This document shows positions 1 through 6,922 of a stretch of DNA of 27,161 nt, in pieces (the stretch's first letter is position 1; the number at the start of each line of letters is the position of its first letter). Location: the IMG/VR virus record IMGVR_UViG_3300046000_008345, positions 1-27,161 of that record. One strand, given 5' to 3'. A program made the translations under genes and the position numbers. The stretch is from a virus. The notes beneath the pieces were generated by a model. The model was not told where the DNA came from, ran no database searches, and was given only the letters and a program-made list of their open reading frames with translations.

Positions 1-502
1 CCTGCGTGTTCAGCAGGGCGGTGCGGTTGTCCAGCGGCGTCAGGGTGTCGTTCAGGATTTTCCGGCCAGCCAGCAGCTTGGACAGCGTAGCCGCCGAGCC
101 CTGGTTGTTGACCTGATTGGCAACATCCAGACGCATGGACAGGGCGTCAGATTCGATGTTGGCCGCGAGAACCGACATGGCCGGTTCCAGAACGCGCTTG
201 GAGAAGTCGTCCAGCGACAGGGTGAGTTCGGCGCTGGAGAAGTTTACATCGACACCCTTTTGGGTGGCGACTTGCAGCGTGACGCTGGATTCGGTCGTGT
301 CCTGCGCCTGGATCGTCTTGCCGGTGCGGACGGTGTATTGGTTGGGAAGCCGGATCTTGAGGCTGTCGCCGATCTTGGCGCCCGACTTGGCGAAACTGTC
401 GTCATACTGACGGTCGATGGAGCCGACGAAGTTCAGCTTTTGGTGAAGGATGCGAAGCGCCTCGCGCGTCACAGCCGTTGGGGTAAGGATCGTATTGCTC
501 AT
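1..502 (-). CDS. P22-type major capsid (coat) protein, partial
   Basis: This is the first 167 residues of a coat protein that continues past the left edge, so no stop is visible. The N-terminus begins MSNTILTPTAVTREALRILH and continues with a stretch typical of the P22 coat family: 'FVGSIDRQYDDSFAK', 'GDSLKIRLPNQYTV', then 'TLQVATQKGVDVNFSSAELT'. In P22 the coat subunit builds the T=7 procapsid around scaffold. The ATG at 502 lies 24 bases after the scaffold stop; there is only a weak ribosome site. Position after portal and scaffold is the standard P22 head order. I am confident of the family from the sequence; function is by homology. Confidence 0.88.
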   Translation of the reverse strand, partial: MSNTILTPTAVTREALRILHQKLNFVGSIDRQYDDSFAKSGAKIGDSLKIRLPNQYTVRTGKTIQAQDTTESSVTLQVATQKGVDVNFSSAELTLSLDDFSKRVLEPAMSVLAANIESDALSMRLDVANQVNNQGSAATLSKLLAGRKILNDTLTPLDNRTALLNTQ

Positions 503-526
503 GGCAATGGACTTTCAGAGAAGGGG

Positions 527-1420
527 TTAGCCCCGGCGCGATTTCGCTACCTGGGCGTTCCGCCGCTTCATCCACTCGTCATCGCTCAGCTTGTCAGACA
601 GGCCGACCGGGGGCGTGGGGTTTGATCCCCTGACCTTGGCGGCGGGCTGGATTTGCTGCGCTTTCAGGTGGCTTGAAACGACGCGTTGCGTAGCCGCCGC
701 CCCTTCCAGTTCGTGCAGCCGGTGCATGGCGCGGATAAAACGCGGGTCCGTGATCTGGCGAAGCTCTGCCTCGCTGTAATCGAACCGCGTTCCAAACTTC
801 ACCAGCGTGTCGGCGACTTCCGGAGTGAGCGGGATGTTATGCTTTTGCAGATACGCGGCGCCTTCTTCGTTCTGCCTGGCGCGGGTGCGCTGCGTCTCGA
901 TGGCTGCTGTCTGCTTCGCCTGTTCAATCTCGCGATCAGCCTCGGCGCGGGCTTCCTTCGTGCGTTGATGGGTGCGAAACGCCGCCTGCAACGCGTCTGC
1001 GTCGGCTTGCGCCTCGTCCATCCTTCCGAGATTGCGAAACTGGACCACGCGGCTTTCCCACGCATCCCAGTCGATAGTCTCGTATTCGGCCAGTCGCTCA
1101 TCGAGGTTCACCGCCTTGGCGTGAGCCTTGATAACCGCGTCATTTGCCTGCGATTGCTGGACCGCACGTTGTTCCAGTTCGCGGCGGTTTTCGGCCAATT
1201 CCTGCGTCTTGCGGGTGTAGTCCGCCTGCATCATCAGTTGCGCTTTGAGCGCCTTCGGGATGCGGTATTTCTTCCCGTCAAGGTCAACCTCGTCGGTTTC
1301 TTCCTCCGCTTCCTCGTCCGGGTCATCCCCGTCCAAATCCGCGTCATCCGTGACCAGATCGTCCTGCACGTCTTCGACTTCCGGCGCATCAGCGTCCGGA
1401 TTGGTCTCGATATCTTCCAT
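527..1420 (-). CDS. Putative capsid scaffolding protein
   Basis: This 297-aa protein has a very acidic first 45 residues (runs of D/E), then a long charged helical, probably coiled-coil region rich in Q, E, R and A (about residues 55-190), and a basic C-terminus ending KSRRG. An acidic extended N-terminus, helical body and positive C-terminal tip is what scaffolding proteins look like; in P22 the basic C-terminal helix-turn-helix docks onto the coat. It lies between portal and coat, the expected slot. The ATG at 1420 has an AAGGGA-like ribosome site about 6 bases upstream. Sequence alone does not prove scaffold function, but position and composition agree. Confidence 0.7.
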   Translation of the reverse strand: MEDIETNPDADAPEVEDVQDDLVTDDADLDGDDPDEEAEEETDEVDLDGKKYRIPKALKAQLMMQADYTRKTQELAENRRELEQRAVQQSQANDAVIKAHAKAVNLDERLAEYETIDWDAWESRVVQFRNLGRMDEAQADADALQAAFRTHQRTKEARAEADREIEQAKQTAAIETQRTRARQNEEGAAYLQKHNIPLTPEVADTLVKFGTRFDYSEAELRQITDPRFIRAMHRLHELEGAAATQRVVSSHLKAQQIQPAAKVRGSNPTPPVGLSDKLSDDEWMKRRNAQVAKSRRG

Positions 1421-1435
1421 GTGTCCCTTGGGGGT

Positions 1436-3421
1436 TTAGTTCGGGCTGCCCTGTGCTTGGCCCGGCATCGCAGCCCCGAGGGACTGGCGAAGTTCGTTCT
1501 CGACCTTCATGCGGTCGGTTTGAGCCTCAAACGCCTTGATCTGCGCTTCCTGCTCTTTGATCTTGAGGTCCATCACCTTTAACGAAGTGTCAGCCTTCAT
1601 TGACTGGTTTTCAGCGGTGAGCTGGGCAATCTGCGTCATGCCCTGCTGAATTTGCTCCTGCACCTGGGGAGGGATGCCCCCGGCCTGCTGTTGATTGGCA
1701 GGGTTAAGCGAGGCCAGCCGCTTGGCGACCTCCTCGTGTTCCGGCCAGTCCATGTTCTTTGCGACCAGATCCCCGAGAACACCCGCAGCGGGCGGGAACG
1801 CCCGGATGAGTTCCGTCATCTGCGTAGCCGCTTCCTCGCGGCGTGACGTGAACGAAGGCCCGGCGTTGACGATGAGGTCGTATTTCCCAAGGCCAAGCTC
1901 GTAGACGAACATCAGCGGTTGGCCGTTGTCGTCGGTTTGGGGCTGACCATCAGGCCCGACCACGGGAACCGGCTGTTGCGTGTTGACCGCCACCGTTGCC
2001 GGTTGCGCGTCCGGACCCAGAACCCGAATGATCCGCTCAGTCGAATAGACGTGCGGGATCAGGTCAATCAACACCCGCCCGGCGTGGCGAATGGCCCGCG
2101 TCAGGTTGTCGATGAAGTGGAACGTCGAAACGTCCCCCTCCCGCTGACGGGCCATGATTGCGCGCCCGCTCGTCTCGTTCGACCTGGCCCCCAAGGATGC
2201 GTCATACATCCCCATGATTGCCTTCATCTCGTCGGACGTAGACAGCGCCTCTTGAAGCGCCCCAGCCGGGATGCCTGCGAACTGTTGCCGTTGAGGAGGC
2301 GTTGAGCCGTCATACTCAATGTAGGCGTGGCTCATCAGGTTGGCGGTTTCCCACTTCGCGCCGTCCGTCTCGAACGCGCCACGCGGGCCGATAAAGGGAG
2401 CCTTGGGGGCCAATGCGACAAGTTCGGTCGCCATCGTCCGCCAGTAGTTATACATCCGCTGACTGTCTTTGGCGTCACGGATCAGCGAGCGCCAGATGCG
2501 CCGGCCCTCATAGTTCACTTCCTCGCCATAGACCGGCACGATGGGGATGTATTTGCCCGGCCAGTCCACGGTTTTCAGCACTTCGGCGCCTGACAGGATG
2601 TGTTGCTTGACGCTGTAGCTTTCCGTCTCCCGAGGCTCGCCCACCGGGCCAACGCCGTTCGCCTCGAATAGATCAATGTTGGCCTGGTATTGCTCCCGGT
2701 CGATGACCTCACCATTCGACAGAAGCAGGATCGTCCGCTTGACCTTCTCCCGGACCCAGTATTCCGCAATCAGAACACCCTCGTCCGTCATCCACGGATC
2801 TGCAAGGCCCAGATAGGGGTCGTCGTTCCAGTTGATCGGCTCGCCCTTGTATTCCTTCTCGTAAGCGTCCTTGGAGACGAAATCCACGACCAGGGCGACG
2901 TTCCAGTCAGAGCTATCAGCCGTCGTCGAGAACGGATCACCGAACACCGCCAGCGGGTTGGCGATGCGCTCAATCACGATGTCCTGCTCGAACGTGTCGT
3001 CCGTGGCGTATCTCGTATTGATCTTGAAATAGCCGAAGCCACCCGTCACCGCGCACTCGAGCGCCGTGTCATAGGCAACGTCTGCGTCCGAGGTGTATTC
3101 GATGTTGCGGATCAGGCCGGAGTAGATGTCCGCGATCTTCACGTCCGCTTTGCTATCCGCCGGGTGAACCTTGATCGAGGGTTTGTTTTGCCGGGCGTCG
3201 TTCACCACCTGGCGAATGAACGCCGGGAGCTTGTTGATCGTCAGGCAGGGGCGCTGGTCATCCTCGCGCTGCTTCCGGACGCTCTCGTCCCATTGCTCGC
3301 CCAGACGGGCAAAGCGAACGTCGTCCTTATAGGCCTCGCGGTTCTGCTGTTCGACTTCCTGCGCAAGCTGATACGCCTCGCGCGCTTCATGCAGGATGCC
3401 TTCGCTCTTGTCGTCGCTCAT
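1436..3421 (-). CDS. P22-type portal protein
   Basis: This 661-aa protein resembles P22 gp1, the dodecameric ring at the capsid vertex through which DNA enters and leaves. Visible hallmarks: an N-terminal helical region with 'RFARLGEQWDE' and 'RPCLTINKLPAFIRQVVNDA', then 'QNKPSIKVHP', 'ALECAVTGGFGYFKI' and, mid-protein, 'GMYDASLGARSNETSGRAI'. The C-terminus (about residue 570 on) is Q-rich and coiled-coil, like the portal barrel. I chose the ATG at 3421 because its ATGA overlaps the stop of the upstream terminase nuclease ORF; an in-frame ATG at 3433 would add four residues. It is followed 15 bases later by the scaffold gene. Confidence 0.9.
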   Translation of the reverse strand: MSDDKSEGILHEAREAYQLAQEVEQQNREAYKDDVRFARLGEQWDESVRKQREDDQRPCLTINKLPAFIRQVVNDARQNKPSIKVHPADSKADVKIADIYSGLIRNIEYTSDADVAYDTALECAVTGGFGYFKINTRYATDDTFEQDIVIERIANPLAVFGDPFSTTADSSDWNVALVVDFVSKDAYEKEYKGEPINWNDDPYLGLADPWMTDEGVLIAEYWVREKVKRTILLLSNGEVIDREQYQANIDLFEANGVGPVGEPRETESYSVKQHILSGAEVLKTVDWPGKYIPIVPVYGEEVNYEGRRIWRSLIRDAKDSQRMYNYWRTMATELVALAPKAPFIGPRGAFETDGAKWETANLMSHAYIEYDGSTPPQRQQFAGIPAGALQEALSTSDEMKAIMGMYDASLGARSNETSGRAIMARQREGDVSTFHFIDNLTRAIRHAGRVLIDLIPHVYSTERIIRVLGPDAQPATVAVNTQQPVPVVGPDGQPQTDDNGQPLMFVYELGLGKYDLIVNAGPSFTSRREEAATQMTELIRAFPPAAGVLGDLVAKNMDWPEHEEVAKRLASLNPANQQQAGGIPPQVQEQIQQGMTQIAQLTAENQSMKADTSLKVMDLKIKEQEAQIKAFEAQTDRMKVENELRQSLGAAMPGQAQGSPN

Positions 3422-4167
3422 CCGCCCATCCATCCGCCGGCGCCTTGCGGGCGGGGCCTCATATCGCGCTCTACACGCGGACCTGTTCTCGCCATGCGGC
3501 GCATCATCATTCCGTATCGAGACGCTGAAATCCGGTCGTCCTTGACCTTCACGATCAAGCCCTTCTCCCGGTGATACAGCCGAAACTCACCGATCCAGCC
3601 GACACAGGTGCGAAACACCTTCCATCGCCCCGTCTCCATGCGTGTGAGCATTTCGGAGACGCCAGCCTCAACGCCGTTGGACCCGTCCTCAAACGTGGCT
3701 TTCTCGTGCAGCATCTCCAGGCCCTGCTGACGATACTGTTCGGCCAGTTGCTCGCCCGAGCCCTTGTCATGTTGGAGCCCGTCATGGGGCCACGCGCACG
3801 GTATCCAATGCCCCCAAGGCTTGACCGCCGCCGCGTGAATGATCGGCGTGGATTCCCTCGCGGCATATTCCCGCGTCACGTAGATGCAGTCCGCATCCTT
3901 GTCCCATGCCAGCCCGACGCAGGCGAATGGGTGATCCCAGCCGAAGTCCAGGCCGTTGATTTGCGCCCAGTGTTTCGGGATCGCAAACGGCTCAACAATA
4001 ATGCTCTCTTCCGTCACCGGGAACACGCGACCAGACCCCATGATGGGAACGCCCTTGGTCCGCGCCTCCCGCTCATGTGGCGGATAGCTGGCGATGATCT
4101 CCGCGCGCTGTTGCGGCGTGTAATGCTCCGCGTCGTCGATCGTCATGGTCGTTACGTGGCGGCTCAT
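3418..4167 (-). CDS. terL: Terminase large subunit, nuclease part (separate ORF)
   Basis: This 249-aa protein matches the C-terminal half of a phage large terminase, the RNase H-fold nuclease that cuts the concatemer. It contains 'RHVTTMTIDDAEHY' near the start, 'MGSGRVFP' (43-50), the first acidic site 'GLDFGWDHP' (D74) and 'WPHDGLQHDKGSG' (D129), followed by a 'FRLYHREKG' segment and a DD pair near residue 216 that could supply the remaining metal ligand. In relatives I remember, this sequence follows the ATPase domain in one continuous chain; here it starts at its own ATG, whose ATGA overlaps the ATPase ORF stop, so it is in the -1 frame relative to it. Either a true two-subunit split with translational coupling, or one sequencing/mutational indel near 4165. 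Confidence 0.85.
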   Translation of the reverse strand: MSRHVTTMTIDDAEHYTPQQRAEIIASYPPHEREARTKGVPIMGSGRVFPVTEESIIVEPFAIPKHWAQINGLDFGWDHPFACVGLAWDKDADCIYVTREYAARESTPIIHAAAVKPWGHWIPCAWPHDGLQHDKGSGEQLAEQYRQQGLEMLHEKATFEDGSNGVEAGVSEMLTRMETGRWKVFRTCVGWIGEFRLYHREKGLIVKVKDDRISASRYGMMMRRMARTGPRVERDMRPRPQGAGGWMGG

Positions 4168-4871
4168 TGGTCAGCCTCCGCGATCAGGAACATGCTCACC
4201 ACGTCCGACATACCCAGCAGCGGCGTGAACGTCAGGAACACCATCCCACCCGTCGCATTGGTCCGCGTCAGGCCTTCCATGTAGATATCCTGCGGCGGCT
4301 CCTCGTCGAACCACACGCCGTCCAGCGTCTCGCCCTGCCACTTCTCGCGACCCTGGTCGTATGACTTGAACCCGAGCGTGGCCGTCTCGCCGCTTACATG
4401 CTTGACCAGCACGCTATCGAGCGCGTCGGGAACACCCTGACGCATGGACCAGTCCACCAGCAGGTCGCCGGGAATAAACCCCTCGCCCCACTTGGCCCGA
4501 TCCTTCGGCTCACCGACCAGAAGGCGCTGCACACCATCGCGCGTGACCTCGCCGGTTTTGGACCCGGCCCACCAGCGCGTCGGCTTGTCAAAGCGCCGGC
4601 CAAGCCACCAGTCGGGATAAAGGCCCGTCAGGTGAAACGACACCTCAGCGGCGCCGGAGAACGTCTTGCCTAGCTGATTGCCCGCCATCAGAAGCCGCTC
4701 GCGGTGATCCGCGCCAGCCTCGTGGAACTCTCGCTGCTTAGTGTATGGCCGATAAGTCTTGAGACGATTGCGCCTCGCCCGCTTCGCCCGCTCCTCCAGC
4801 AGCGACACCAGCTCCGACTTGAAGTCCAATGACACTGGCGAGGGTGCGGATGCGAGCGTCAAGCTGCTCAT
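4164..4871 (-). CDS. terL: Terminase large subunit, ATPase part (separate ORF)
   Basis: This 235-aa protein is the packaging-motor ATPase half of a large terminase. It has an adenine-binding-like stretch 'YRPYTKQREFHEAG' (40-53), Walker A 'GNQLGKT' (64-70), Walker B 'GVWFDEE' (185-191) with the catalytic glutamate, and the coupling motif 'TFTP' (214-217). It stops at residue 235 shortly after 'LLGMSDVV', exactly where single-chain relatives continue into the nuclease domain. Its 5' end overlaps the small-subunit-like gene by 134 bases, in a different frame; the next obvious ATG lies inside the ATPase fold, so most of the overlap seems real. Alternative GTG/TTG starts within the first 22 codons would shorten the overlap only partly. 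Confidence 0.85.
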   Translation of the reverse strand: MSSLTLASAPSPVSLDFKSELVSLLEERAKRARRNRLKTYRPYTKQREFHEAGADHRERLLMAGNQLGKTFSGAAEVSFHLTGLYPDWWLGRRFDKPTRWWAGSKTGEVTRDGVQRLLVGEPKDRAKWGEGFIPGDLLVDWSMRQGVPDALDSVLVKHVSGETATLGFKSYDQGREKWQGETLDGVWFDEEPPQDIYMEGLTRTNATGGMVFLTFTPLLGMSDVVSMFLIAEADQ

Positions 4872-5130
4872 CGGTCAGGTCGCTCGTGGTTTCTATCTTG
4901 AACTCTTTGGGAAGCAGGCCAGCGATGACCCGCATGTAAGCCGCCGGATCTTCCTCGCGGACCTTTGCCAGCGCGGCAACGCCGTGTTCCGCGAAGTCGT
5001 CGTGCAAGGCGGAAACGAACGCCTCGCCAAGTTTGTTCCTGGCGCCCTTTGGCCTTCCGGTTGGGTTTCCAGATTGGCCGGGTTTGAACAGATGCTCGGG
5101 CGTCTGTTTTTCGCCTGTATCATCAGACAC
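4738..5130 (-). CDS. DUF5681-type protein, putative terminase small subunit
   Basis: This 130-aa protein begins at GTG 5130. It carries the DUF5681-like signature 'FKPGQSGNPTGRPKGARNK' (residues 16-34), seen in proteins encoded just upstream of phage large terminases, then a short helical segment 'GEAFVSALHDDFAEHG' and 'DLTDEQLDARIRTLA'. The last ~25 residues (Gly/Ala-rich) are low in complexity and coincide with the region read in another frame as the TerL N-terminus, so they may simply be run-on. A role in DNA recognition for packaging is inferred from position and from the basic GRPKGARNK patch. It is the first gene after a 234-bp leader. Confidence 0.6.
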   Translation of the reverse strand: MSDDTGEKQTPEHLFKPGQSGNPTGRPKGARNKLGEAFVSALHDDFAEHGVAALAKVREEDPAAYMRVIAGLLPKEFKIETTSDLTDEQLDARIRTLASVIGLQVGAGVAAGGAGEAGEAQSSQDLSAIH

Positions 5131-5235
5131 GGGTGTCAGACCTTTTCGGCTTCCTGACGGATTGGGTTCAGGCCACGGTCAGCGGTCATGTATGCGCTTG
5201 GCGTGGGTGAGGCCGTGCCGGGCCTGAATGGTGAA

Positions 5236-5264
5236 TTTAGAGACGCTTGCGCTAACGTGGTGAA
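5236..5264 (-). promoter_or_regulatory. Weak candidate promoter for packaging/head genes
   Basis: On the minus strand TTCACC (complement of 5259-5264) is followed after 17 bases by TCTAAA (complement of 5236-5241), each matching four of six sigma-70 consensus positions. The spacing is ideal but the match is modest; a late promoter using another signal is just as possible. Confidence 0.18.
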
Positions 5265-5338
5265 GCGGCTTTGCCGTCACCGGGTTCTGGCGTGCGTTGC
5301 CGCTTGGTGCGCCGTTGGCCCCAGATGCGAAGCATCAT
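5252..5338 (-). CDS. Possible 28-aa basic peptide
   Basis: A short ORF starting ATGATG, with GGAG about six bases upstream, encodes a 28-residue very basic peptide (MMLRIWGQRRTKRQRT...). It lies alone in the leader between the NusG-like gene and the small terminase-like gene. A good ribosome site argues for translation; the length and lack of recognisable family argue for caution. It could equally be a leader ORF affecting downstream expression, or chance. Confidence 0.25.
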   Translation of the reverse strand: MMLRIWGQRRTKRQRTPEPGDGKAASPR

Positions 5339-5364
5339 TGCTCCATTTGGTATCACGAGGCTTG

Positions 5365-5907
5365 TCAGGCCGCAACATTCTGTTTCTGAACGTCCGTTGC
5401 CGCGATCTGCATCGGGCCTCCTGTCAGCCTTCCCAGCGCCTTGAGGAAGACCCGGACGCGCTTTGCTCCCGGCTTTGCTTCCATGATGGTGGCAAGCTGA
5501 CCGGCAAAGGGGCCTCCGATAATCAGAACCGGGTCGTTTGCGTTGAGGTCCAGGCCCTTGCCTTTCGTGTGGTCAAAGTGGCCGGCGCGCTCGCGTTCGC
5601 GCATCTCGTGGACCCACTCGAACGGGATAGGCTGGGGCCTGCCCATGCGGGAACCGCAGACGGTCAGGATGGATTCAACGCCCTCAGTCCCTCGCACCTT
5701 CCAGCAAAACCATGCGAGGTCCGCATCTTCCGGGAGCTTGGCAAACAGGTAGCGGGGGAAGATCGGGCGATCCACCGTATCCTTGACGCGGGCGTGTGAG
5801 CGAAGGTGGCGCTCTACGGGCACATAGGCCTCAATGCCATGTTCGGCGAGACGGGCCACGGCGCGCATCTCTTGGCGGGGAGCGCAGGAGGCAACAAACC
5901 AGGTCAT
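5365..5907 (-). CDS. NusG/RfaH-like transcription elongation factor
   Basis: This 180-aa protein has the two-domain plan of NusG paralogues. The N-terminal NGN-like domain starts 'MTWFVASCAPRQE' with the beta-alpha pattern 'RLAEHGIEAYVPVERH' (20-34) and the conserved 'FPRYLFAKL' strand (50-58). A KOW-like motif follows: 'NDPVLIIGGPFAGQLATI' (124-141) and 'RVRVFLKALGR'. NusG binds the RNA polymerase clamp; specialised paralogues (RfaH type) suppress termination in selected operons. The ATG overlaps the previous stop (ATGA), and the gene is the last before the leader of the packaging/head operon, so a role in readthrough of late genes is likely but inferred. Length matches bacterial NusG. Confidence 0.85.
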   Translation of the reverse strand: MTWFVASCAPRQEMRAVARLAEHGIEAYVPVERHLRSHARVKDTVDRPIFPRYLFAKLPEDADLAWFCWKVRGTEGVESILTVCGSRMGRPQPIPFEWVHEMRERERAGHFDHTKGKGLDLNANDPVLIIGGPFAGQLATIMEAKPGAKRVRVFLKALGRLTGGPMQIAATDVQKQNVAA

Positions 5908-6509
5908 GCGCTTGCTTCCTGCTCATACGCCCACCGCTCAGCGTCGATTAGCGCCCGTTCGCGCTCTGCCGTCCATTCGTGTGTGTTGACGCGGTAGGCG
6001 GGCTTTTCGGTGAAGGGTTTGATCCAGCTAGGCTCATGCCAGCGGAGGCGGTTGCCTGGGTAAGCGGCGATGTGTCCGCTATCCAGTTGGATCAGGTGAT
6101 GCTGTTTGTGTTGATCGGGCATCTCGGAATAGTCGGACTTGCACCAGTCGAGCGTTGCGAGATAGGCGCCGGATCTGGTTTGGCCGTCTGAACAGAACAC
6201 ATCAGCTCGCAGGGTTTCGAGGAATGCGTATTGATGCACGGTCACATCGTAGGACAGACTGTCCCAAAGGCAAAGGGTTGAGAGGGGAAGGGGCTCGCCG
6301 GGCTTGAACGTCAGCGAGTGCAGCGGGAGCCTTGCCCATAGCGCGCCGTTGCGGAGCATGACCGTGAAGAGTGGCGCCCGGCCTTCGAGCGCGACCACGC
6401 CGATGATTGCGGCTTCCGTGTAATTGCCGATGTGGTCCGGGTCCTGGTCGTGCAGGAACTCATCCCTGACAAGGCAGTAGGTGATCGGGAAGTCTGAAAC
6501 GAGGTTCAC
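5904..6509 (-). CDS. Hypothetical phage protein, 201 aa
   Basis: I recognise no domain with certainty. The protein is soluble, has no signal peptide or membrane segment, and is rich in aromatic residues and histidine ('DQHKQHHLIQLDSGHIAAYPGNRLRWHEPSW' region, about 133-163). The latter half of that region reads like a small beta-sheet segment. It starts at GTG 6509, whose GTGA overlaps the stop of the preceding 45-aa gene, and its own stop overlaps the NusG-like start, so the three are translationally coupled. The position between SSB-like and NusG-like genes suggests an early/middle function. Confidence 0.75.
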   Translation of the reverse strand: MNLVSDFPITYCLVRDEFLHDQDPDHIGNYTEAAIIGVVALEGRAPLFTVMLRNGALWARLPLHSLTFKPGEPLPLSTLCLWDSLSYDVTVHQYAFLETLRADVFCSDGQTRSGAYLATLDWCKSDYSEMPDQHKQHHLIQLDSGHIAAYPGNRLRWHEPSWIKPFTEKPAYRVNTHEWTAERERALIDAERWAYEQEASA

Positions 6510-6643
6510 TCGCCCATCTCCTCAATCGTGATTTTCTGAGACGCCAGGTATTCGACGAACGCCTGAAACTCAGCGTCTGTCGGCCATAGGCCAAACTTGA
6601 GGCGGAGGGCGTGGCGTAGGGTGTAGAGGAGGCGGTCTGTCAT
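6506..6643 (-). CDS. Small hypothetical protein, 45 aa
   Basis: The ORF runs from ATG 6643 to a TGA at 6506-6508 and encodes 45 residues (MTDRLLYTLRHALRLKFGLW... ending ITIEEMGE), predicted mostly helical. Its stop overlaps the GTG of the following gene by four bases. Without it there would be a 145-base hole in an otherwise gapless operon, which is the main reason to accept it. Function unknown. Confidence 0.6.
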   Translation of the reverse strand: MTDRLLYTLRHALRLKFGLWPTDAEFQAFVEYLASQKITIEEMGE

Positions 6644-6654
6644 GCGGCGCGGTC

Positions 6655-6921
6655 CTAAAACGGGATTTCGTCGTTGAGGTCGGCGTCAAACGCGCGGGGC
6701 TGCTCGGGCGGCTGGGTGCGGGTTTCCGAACCCGTGTCCGTCCGCTGGCGGGGCTCTTCGACCTTGCCCGCGAGCATCGTGTCGGACTTGATCCAGAGGG
6801 CCACCGCCAGCTTCTCGCCGCTTCGCGTAATCAGGGTTCCCTTCCAATCAGGGGCCTTGTCGTTGCGTTTGTCTTTTTCGCGGAAGATGGCGAGGTCGCC
6901 GGGCTTCTGTTCGTAGGCCAA
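6655..6921 (-). CDS. SSB-like protein with acidic C-terminal tip
   Basis: This 88-aa protein has a short beta-rich front part ('GDLAIFREKDK', 'DWKGTLITRSGEKLAVALWIKS') of the kind found in small OB-fold-like phage proteins, then a disordered linker, and ends DLNDEIPF, which closely resembles the DDDIPF-type tail by which bacterial SSB recruits partner proteins. I infer single-strand DNA binding or interaction with the replisome; the OB fold itself is too short to be sure. The start is TTG, one base after the stop of the upstream replication gene. Context (DnaB-like helicase two genes upstream) supports a replication role. Confidence 0.5.
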   Translation of the reverse strand: MAYEQKPGDLAIFREKDKRNDKAPDWKGTLITRSGEKLAVALWIKSDTMLAGKVEEPRQRTDTGSETRTQPPEQPRAFDADLNDEIPF

Positions 6922-6922
6922 T

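Larger units (their letters stand above)
5131..5364. other. Leader between NusG-like gene and packaging/head genes
   Basis: This 234-base stretch is the longest gene-free gap in the leftward operon; elsewhere genes mostly overlap. Read leftward it holds an 8-bp inverted repeat (TTCAGGCC at 5167-5174 with GGCCTGAA at 5221-5228), a smaller hairpin near 5265-5287 (GGTGA/TCACC with an inner CGGC/GCCG), two tiny ORFs and a weak promoter match. No classical hairpin-plus-U-run terminator was seen. Its place right after the NusG-like gene makes it a candidate site of action for that factor, which is inference. Confidence 0.35.

Noticed and set aside
686-1582. 298-aa plus-strand ORF
   Set aside because: Lies fully opposite scaffold and portal genes, has Arg/Leu-rich shadow composition and no motif.
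2690-3574. 294-aa plus-strand ORF
   Set aside because: Antisense to the portal gene, which has clear family features; high-GC shadow.
4160-4172. Programmed -1 frameshift joining the two terminase ORFs
   Set aside because: No X-XXY-YYZ slippery heptamer at the junction; ATGA re-initiation is the simpler reading.
3571-4284. 237-aa plus-strand ORF
   Set aside because: Antisense to the terminase nuclease ORF; no recognisable domain.
5188-5799. 203-aa plus-strand ORF
   Set aside because: Mostly antisense to the NusG-like gene; no ribosome site or domain.
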